Shown one piece after another: positions 5,773-9,273 of a stretch of 9,273 bases of DNA; the first letter of the stretch is position 1; every line of letters starts with the position of its first letter. Origin of the DNA: Spongiicolonus versatilis (GTDB lineage Bacteria; Pseudomonadota; Gammaproteobacteria; Arenicellales; Spongiicolonaceae). The stretch covers positions 1 through 9,273 of the forward strand of contig JAPYMU010000021.1 in assembly GCA_028286165.1 (NCBI GenBank), written 5' to 3'. Both the position numbers and the translations under genes were made by a program. The notes beneath the pieces were generated by a model. The model was not told the DNA's origin. It was given only the letters and a program-made list of their open reading frames with translations, and ran no database searches.

Positions 5773-6300
5773 CTAAGCTGCCCCCGCCTCCGCCAACTTT
5801 TTTTTCATCAGCAGCAAATCATCCCACGCCTTGCTTTTGTCCGCCGGGTTGCGCAGGAGGTAGGCGGGGTGGTAGGTGACGATGAGCGGGATGCCGGTGT
5901 CGCGGTAGGTGAATTCGCGGCCGCGCAGGCGGCTGATGGCTTCGGTGGTGCGCAGCGCGTCCAGCAACTGCCCGGCGCGGCCCACAAACGGTTTGCCCTG
6001 GCGGTCCTCCTCGGCGCCGGGCGCCTCGCCCACTAGCATGCAGTCGGCGGCCGGGTTGCCGACGCCGAACACCGTCTGCCGGCGTGTCTCGCACAAACTG
6101 CACTTGCGGCAGCCGCTGACCGTGACCTCCAGCGCGCTGAGTTCGTCGACGGCGGCGGTGGTTTCGACCGTGGCATTGGCGGTGTCGGTGTCGACAGCGG
6201 AGGTGCCGGCGTCGACAACGGTGACGTCGGCGCCGCGGGCGACGTAACGGTGGATGCCCATGGCGGCCAGGTAGCGGCTTTTGCGCGCGGCGGTGGTCAT
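5773..6300 (-). CDS. Family-4 uracil-DNA glycosylase with internal deletion
   Basis: Family-4 UDGs excise uracil from DNA in base-excision repair and carry a 4Fe-4S cluster. This 175-residue protein has the usual N-terminus (RYLAAMGIHRYV), a low-complexity Thr/Ala/Val linker (about 24-60), the first cysteine cluster (CRKCSLCETR, 64-72), the uracil-pocket motif GEAPGAEED (91-99), FVGRAGQLLD (105-114), and the C-terminal catalytic motif HPAYLLRNP (144-152). Between QLLDAL and RTTEAISRLRG the family normally has about 60 more residues, including the KCRPPxNR block and a further Cys of a CxPxL block. These are absent without a frameshift, so the third and fourth cluster ligands are missing. The protein is likely inactive or unstable as a classical UDG. 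The ATG at 6298-6300 is 6 bp after the leuA stop, suggesting co-transcription; its ribosome site is weak. An assembly collapse cannot be excluded. Confidence 0.85.
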   Translation of the reverse strand: MTTAARKSRYLAAMGIHRYVARGADVTVVDAGTSAVDTDTANATVETTAAVDELSALEVTVSGCRKCSLCETRRQTVFGVGNPAADCMLVGEAPGAEEDRQGKPFVGRAGQLLDALRTTEAISRLRGREFTYRDTGIPLIVTYHPAYLLRNPADKSKAWDDLLLMKKKLAEAGAA

Positions 6301-6306
6301 GGCTTG

Positions 6307-7851
6307 TCAGATGGCGCCGCCGGTTTGCGGGTGGCGGCGCGGGGCGGTGAGCAACTTGTTCACCGCGTTCAGGTAGGCGCGCGCCGAGGCGATGACGATG
6401 TCGGTGTCGGCGCCGTGGCCGTTGACGATGCGGCCATCGCGCTCAAGGCGCACGGTGACTTCACCCTGGGCGTCGGTGCCGCCGGTGATGGCGTTGACCG
6501 AGTAGAGTTGCAAACTGGACTCGCAGCCGGCGATGTCGGCGATGGCGCGGAACACGGCGTCCACCTGGCCGTTGCCGCTGGCCTCGCGGCTGCGCTGCTC
6601 GCCGTTGACGGTGACCGTCACCTTCGCCAGCGGCGCGCCTTCGGTTGAGGATTGCACTTCCATGGACAGCAGTTGCAGTTTTTCATCCTCCTGCCGGTGG
6701 TCGGCTTCGCTGACCAGCGCCTGCAAGTCCTCATCAAAAATTTCGTGCTTCTTGTCGGCCAACTCTTTGAACCGCGCGAAAGCCTCGTTGAGTTCACCGT
6801 CACCGTCGAACTCGACGCCAAGTTCACGCAGCCGCGTGGCGAAAGCGTTGCGGCCGGAGTGCTTGCCGAGCACCATGCGGTTGGCGTCCCAGCCCACATC
6901 CTGGGCGCGCATGATTTCGTAGGTTTCGCGGCTTTTAATCACGCCGTCCTGGTGGATGCCGGCCTCGTGGGCGAAAGCGTTGGCGCCGACGATGGCTTTG
7001 TTGGGCTGCACGGCGAAGCCGGTGATGGTGGACACCAGGCGGCTGGCGGCGACGATGTGCTTGGTTTCAATGCGCGTGTCGCAGTTAAAAAAGTCGCGGC
7101 GCGTGCGCACCGCCATGACAATTTCCTCCAGCGACGCGTTGCCGGCGCGCTCGCCGAGGCCGTTGATGGTGCACTCCACCTGCCGCGCGCCGGCGGTGAC
7201 CGCGGCCAGCGAGTTGGCCACGGCCACGCCCAGGTCGTCGTGGCAGTGCGCCGACCACACGACTTTGTCGGCGTTGGGCACGCGCTCGCGCAACTCCTGA
7301 ATCAACCCGCCGAACTGCGCCGGCATGGTGTAGCCGACGGTGTCGGGAATGTTGATGGTGCCGGCGCCGGCCTTGATGGCGGCCTCCAGTACGCGGCACA
7401 AAAAGTCGCGCTCCGAGCGGCCGGCGTCCTCCGGCGAGAACTCCACATTGTCGGTATGGTTGCGCGCGCGCTTAACCGCTGCTGCTGCGGCGGCCAGTAC
7501 CTCCTCCGGCGGCATGCACAACTTGTCGCGCATGTGAATCGGCGAGGTGGCGATGAAGGTGTGGATGCGCGCGGCGCTGGCCGGCGCCACGGCCTCGGCG
7601 GCGCGGTCGATGTCGGCGGAGTTGGCGCGCGCCAGGCCGCAGACCACGCTGTCCTTCACCGCCGTGGCCACCGCGCGCACCGCCTCAAAATCGCCGGGGC
7701 TGGCGATGGGAAAACCGGCCTCAATCACATCCACGCGCATTTTTTCCAGCATGCGGGCGATGCGGATTTTTTCATCCAGCGTCATGGACGCGCCGGGACT
7801 CTGCTCGCCGTCGCGCAGCGTGGTGTCAAAAATAATCAGTGGGTCGCTCAT
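6307..7851 (-). CDS. leuA: 2-isopropylmalate synthase
   Basis: LeuA condenses acetyl-CoA with 2-oxoisovalerate to 2-isopropylmalate, the committed step of leucine synthesis, in the cytoplasm. The protein is 514 residues, as usual. The HMGL-like TIM barrel starts with DTTLRDGEQSPG (9-20; Arg13 and Asp14 are the catalytic and metal-binding pair), followed by HTDNVEFSPEDAGR (132-145), the metal-binding HCHDDLG (202-208) and NGLGERAGNASLEE (230-243). HEAGIHQDG and GKHSGRNA lie in the linker region. The C-terminal part from about 390 is the LeuA allosteric dimer domain, which binds leucine for feedback inhibition. The ATG at 7849-7851 has GGGAGG about 8 bases upstream. Nothing is missing. The downstream UDG gene follows by 6 bp. 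A possible leader peptide lies upstream. Confidence 0.97.
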   Translation of the reverse strand: MSDPLIIFDTTLRDGEQSPGASMTLDEKIRIARMLEKMRVDVIEAGFPIASPGDFEAVRAVATAVKDSVVCGLARANSADIDRAAEAVAPASAARIHTFIATSPIHMRDKLCMPPEEVLAAAAAAVKRARNHTDNVEFSPEDAGRSERDFLCRVLEAAIKAGAGTINIPDTVGYTMPAQFGGLIQELRERVPNADKVVWSAHCHDDLGVAVANSLAAVTAGARQVECTINGLGERAGNASLEEIVMAVRTRRDFFNCDTRIETKHIVAASRLVSTITGFAVQPNKAIVGANAFAHEAGIHQDGVIKSRETYEIMRAQDVGWDANRMVLGKHSGRNAFATRLRELGVEFDGDGELNEAFARFKELADKKHEIFDEDLQALVSEADHRQEDEKLQLLSMEVQSSTEGAPLAKVTVTVNGEQRSREASGNGQVDAVFRAIADIAGCESSLQLYSVNAITGGTDAQGEVTVRLERDGRIVNGHGADTDIVIASARAYLNAVNKLLTAPRRHPQTGGAI

Positions 7852-8095
7852 GGCGTTGCCTCCCGTTGTTGCAGGTGGTGGCGGCGGTTTTTTTCAAAAC
7901 CGCGCGCCGGGAAAAGTTGGGCAGTGGGGGAGTGTTAAACAGAGCGCGCCTTGCGGCGCAGCAGCAAGCCGGGGCGGCGCCGGGCGGCGGGGGCGAGGGG
8001 ACGGTGTGGACGCTGCCTCATGGGGGCGAGTATACGGCGGCCGGCGGCGGGGCGCAAGCCCCGGCTTGCGCCCGTTTTTCAGCGGTGGCGGCTGC
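7852..8095 (-). promoter_or_regulatory. leuA upstream region with candidate promoter, leader peptide and hairpins
   Basis: On the minus strand a -10-like TATACT (8029-8034) sits 17 bases after TTGCGC (8052-8057), a weak -35, placing transcription start near 8022. At 8019-8021 an ATG opens a 28-codon frame (7935-8021) that includes Gly followed by three consecutive Leu codons (TTG CTG CTG) and ends in TAA, about 80 bases before leuA. Just after the Leu codons GCGCC-GCAA-GGCGC can form a GNRA-capped hairpin (7946-7959). Nearer leuA, GCGGTTTT/AAAACCGC (7884-7903) forms an 8-bp hairpin. This layout resembles leu-operon attenuation, but the frame lacks a ribosome site (it would be leaderless), is rich in Arg/Pro, and the last hairpin lacks a following T run. 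Confidence 0.25.
8050..8079 (+). terminator. Terminator-like hairpin facing the plus strand
   Basis: GGGCGCAAG (8050-8058) and CTTGCGCCC (8065-8073) form a perfect 9-bp stem with a 6-base loop, followed by G and five T residues (8075-8079). It would terminate plus-strand transcription, yet both flanking genes are on the minus strand. On the minus strand it lies 17 bases after the stop of the surface-protein gene but is followed by CGCCGCC, not by T residues. It may be a weak 3' hairpin for that gene or a block to antisense transcription. Confidence 0.4.
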
Positions 8096-9273
8096 TTAGA
8101 ATTGCAATTCGCCGCTGAGGAGGTTGGCGGTGGTGAGGCCGTCTTCCATGCCGACGGTTAAGCCGAGGTTTAACCGCCCGGCGGTTTTGCGGGCGGCGAG
8201 GGTGAGGCGTTCCTCCTCGGCGCCGCTGCCGGTGAGGTATTTGGATCCTTCCAGACGCAGAGTTGCGGTCGAAGAATGCCACTCCACGCCGCCGCCCAAG
8301 TCGCCGGCGGTGCCGGTGTCGCCGTCGCCGGAGTCGTGGCGGAGGTTCACGGTTAAAAATGACCGCCACGCATCGCGCCGGCCGCTGAGTTCGGCGGCGG
8401 CGTTGATGCGCAGCGCATCGGCGTCCACCGCCGGCAGGACGTTGCCGTTGCTCAGCACCGCCCGCTCCAACTCGGCGCGCGACCATTGGCCGGCGAGGTT
8501 CAGGTGCACATTGTCCAGCGGCGCATATGTCGCGCCGAGGGCGGCGGTGGTGACGGTCACATCGGTTTTGGCGGCGGCGCCGGGTTCTTTTAACTCGGCA
8601 TCGCCGGTGCCGTGGCCGATGGTGGTCCAGAGTTTGGTTTTGGCGAACTTGCGCGTGAGGTAGGGGTGTACGCTGGTCACTTTGGTTTCCAGATTGTCGC
8701 TGCCGTTGAAGTCCATGTCGCTGTTGCTTCGGGTGATGGCGATGCCGAGCAGGCCGTTTTTCCAGGCCGTGTCCGCGCCGAGGTGCAAGGCGGTGGTGTC
8801 GCCGTCGTAGGCGGTGCCGTCGTGGTCGCCCTCGGTTGCGGCATAGCCGCCGCTACCCCAGAAGTTGATGCCGCCGTTGCCGTGGGCGATGGAGAAGGCG
8901 CTTTGGCGCAATACATCCCCGGCGGTCGCCGCAGGGGCCGCGTTAAAGGTGCTTGCGCCGTCAAACTGCAGCCGTTTGCCGATGGCTTGCGCCGCCAGTT
9001 GGCCGATGCCGGTGGCGGTGGCGGCCAGGGGGGTTTTGACCCGGGCCGCGCGGGCTGTGGGGTTGTCGTCGTCGTCGGTGATGCTGACCGTCAACGCCGC
9101 CCCGACCATGGTGTTTGCAATCCCCGGGTCGGCGAGCGTCAGCGTGAAGGCGCGGCGGGCGTCGGTGGCGGCGTTGTCGGCGGTGTTGATGGTGAAAGTT
9201 TTGGTCGCGCCGGCGGCGTCGGATGTGGCGAAGGTGACGCTGCCGGTGGTGGCGGATGTGATGTCGGCGATGC
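8096..9273 (-). CDS. Large surface protein: Calx-beta-like end plus autotransporter-type beta-barrel (partial)
   Basis: The frame is open to the right edge, so only the C-terminal 392 codons are present; the ATG at 9107-9109 is internal. The first part (for example GSVTFATSDAAGATKTFTI, RAFTLTLADPG and VSITDDDDNPT) has the strand pattern and acidic TDDDD end of Calx-beta-type repeats, usually found in tandem in adhesins. A linker (about ARAARVKTPLAATATGIGQLAAQAIGKRL) leads to a ~280-residue barrel with alternating hydrophobic strands: INFWGSGGYAA, TTALHLGADTAWKNGLLGIAIT, KLWTTIGHGTGDA, VTTAALGATYAP, FLTVNLRHDSGDGDTG, ATLRLEGSKYL and a final LLSGELQF. The terminal Phe is the expected outer-membrane insertion signal. 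The protein would sit in the outer membrane with the repeats exported to the surface. It resembles the autotransporter barrel class; the passenger and signal peptide lie beyond the window. No neighbour suggests its ligand. Confidence 0.8.
   Translation of the reverse strand, partial: IADITSATTGSVTFATSDAAGATKTFTINTADNAATDARRAFTLTLADPGIANTMVGAALTVSITDDDDNPTARAARVKTPLAATATGIGQLAAQAIGKRLQFDGASTFNAAPAATAGDVLRQSAFSIAHGNGGINFWGSGGYAATEGDHDGTAYDGDTTALHLGADTAWKNGLLGIAITRSNSDMDFNGSDNLETKVTSVHPYLTRKFAKTKLWTTIGHGTGDAELKEPGAAAKTDVTVTTAALGATYAPLDNVHLNLAGQWSRAELERAVLSNGNVLPAVDADALRINAAAELSGRRDAWRSFLTVNLRHDSGDGDTGTAGDLGGGVEWHSSTATLRLEGSKYLTGSGAEEERLTLAARKTAGRLNLGLTVGMEDGLTTANLLSGELQF

Noticed and set aside
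6652..7938. Plus-strand open frame of 428 codons opposite leuA
   Set aside because: It is an antisense shadow of leuA; the composition is Val/His/Gly/Ala-rich with no recognisable motif.

Overview
The window looks like chromosomal DNA from a GC-rich Gram-negative bacterium, most likely a proteobacterium. The right edge carries an outer-membrane beta-barrel domain ending in a C-terminal Phe. The left part carries a sulfonate (taurine-type) dissimilation module, and leuA is of the ordinary bacterial type. Species cannot be read from the sequence; a marine or host-associated lifestyle is only suggested by sulfonate use.

Region 1 (1-3012, minus strand): alanine dehydrogenase (ald), then sulfoacetaldehyde acetyltransferase (xsc), then the first 15 codons of a membrane or secreted protein cut by the left edge. 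Spacing is 43 bp and 15 bp, so this reads as one operon. In taurine degradation the amino group is moved to pyruvate; Ald can regenerate pyruvate from the alanine and release ammonium, while Xsc turns sulfoacetaldehyde plus phosphate into acetyl phosphate and sulfite. The transaminase, transporter and phosphotransacetylase are not in the window.

Region 2 (3013-5760, plus strand): an accessory island, visibly less GC-rich and with much non-coding or decayed DNA. It holds a NYN-domain (LabA/DUF88, PIN-like) putative ribonuclease with its own consensus sigma70 promoter. A ~110-bp direct repeat brackets this gene; both copies end in the same short peptide-like tail. After it come a strong hairpin and ten degenerate 21-bp tandem repeats that read as a broken coiled coil on the minus strand. 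Then comes a zinc-ribbon/transmembrane/MORN-like-repeat protein with its own promoter and a textbook intrinsic terminator.

Region 3 (5773-7851, minus strand): leuA (2-isopropylmalate synthase, first step of leucine synthesis), followed 6 bp later by a family-4 uracil-DNA glycosylase that has lost about 60 internal residues, including two of the four expected iron-sulfur cysteines. A possible 28-codon leader peptide with three consecutive Leu codons lies upstream of leuA.

Region 4 (8096-9273, minus strand): the C-terminal part of a large surface protein, with a Calx-beta-like end followed by a ~300-residue autotransporter-like beta-barrel. It runs off the right edge.

The most unusual points are the repeat-bracketed NYN gene, the internally deleted UDG, the 21-bp heptad repeat relic, and the zinc-ribbon/MORN membrane protein.
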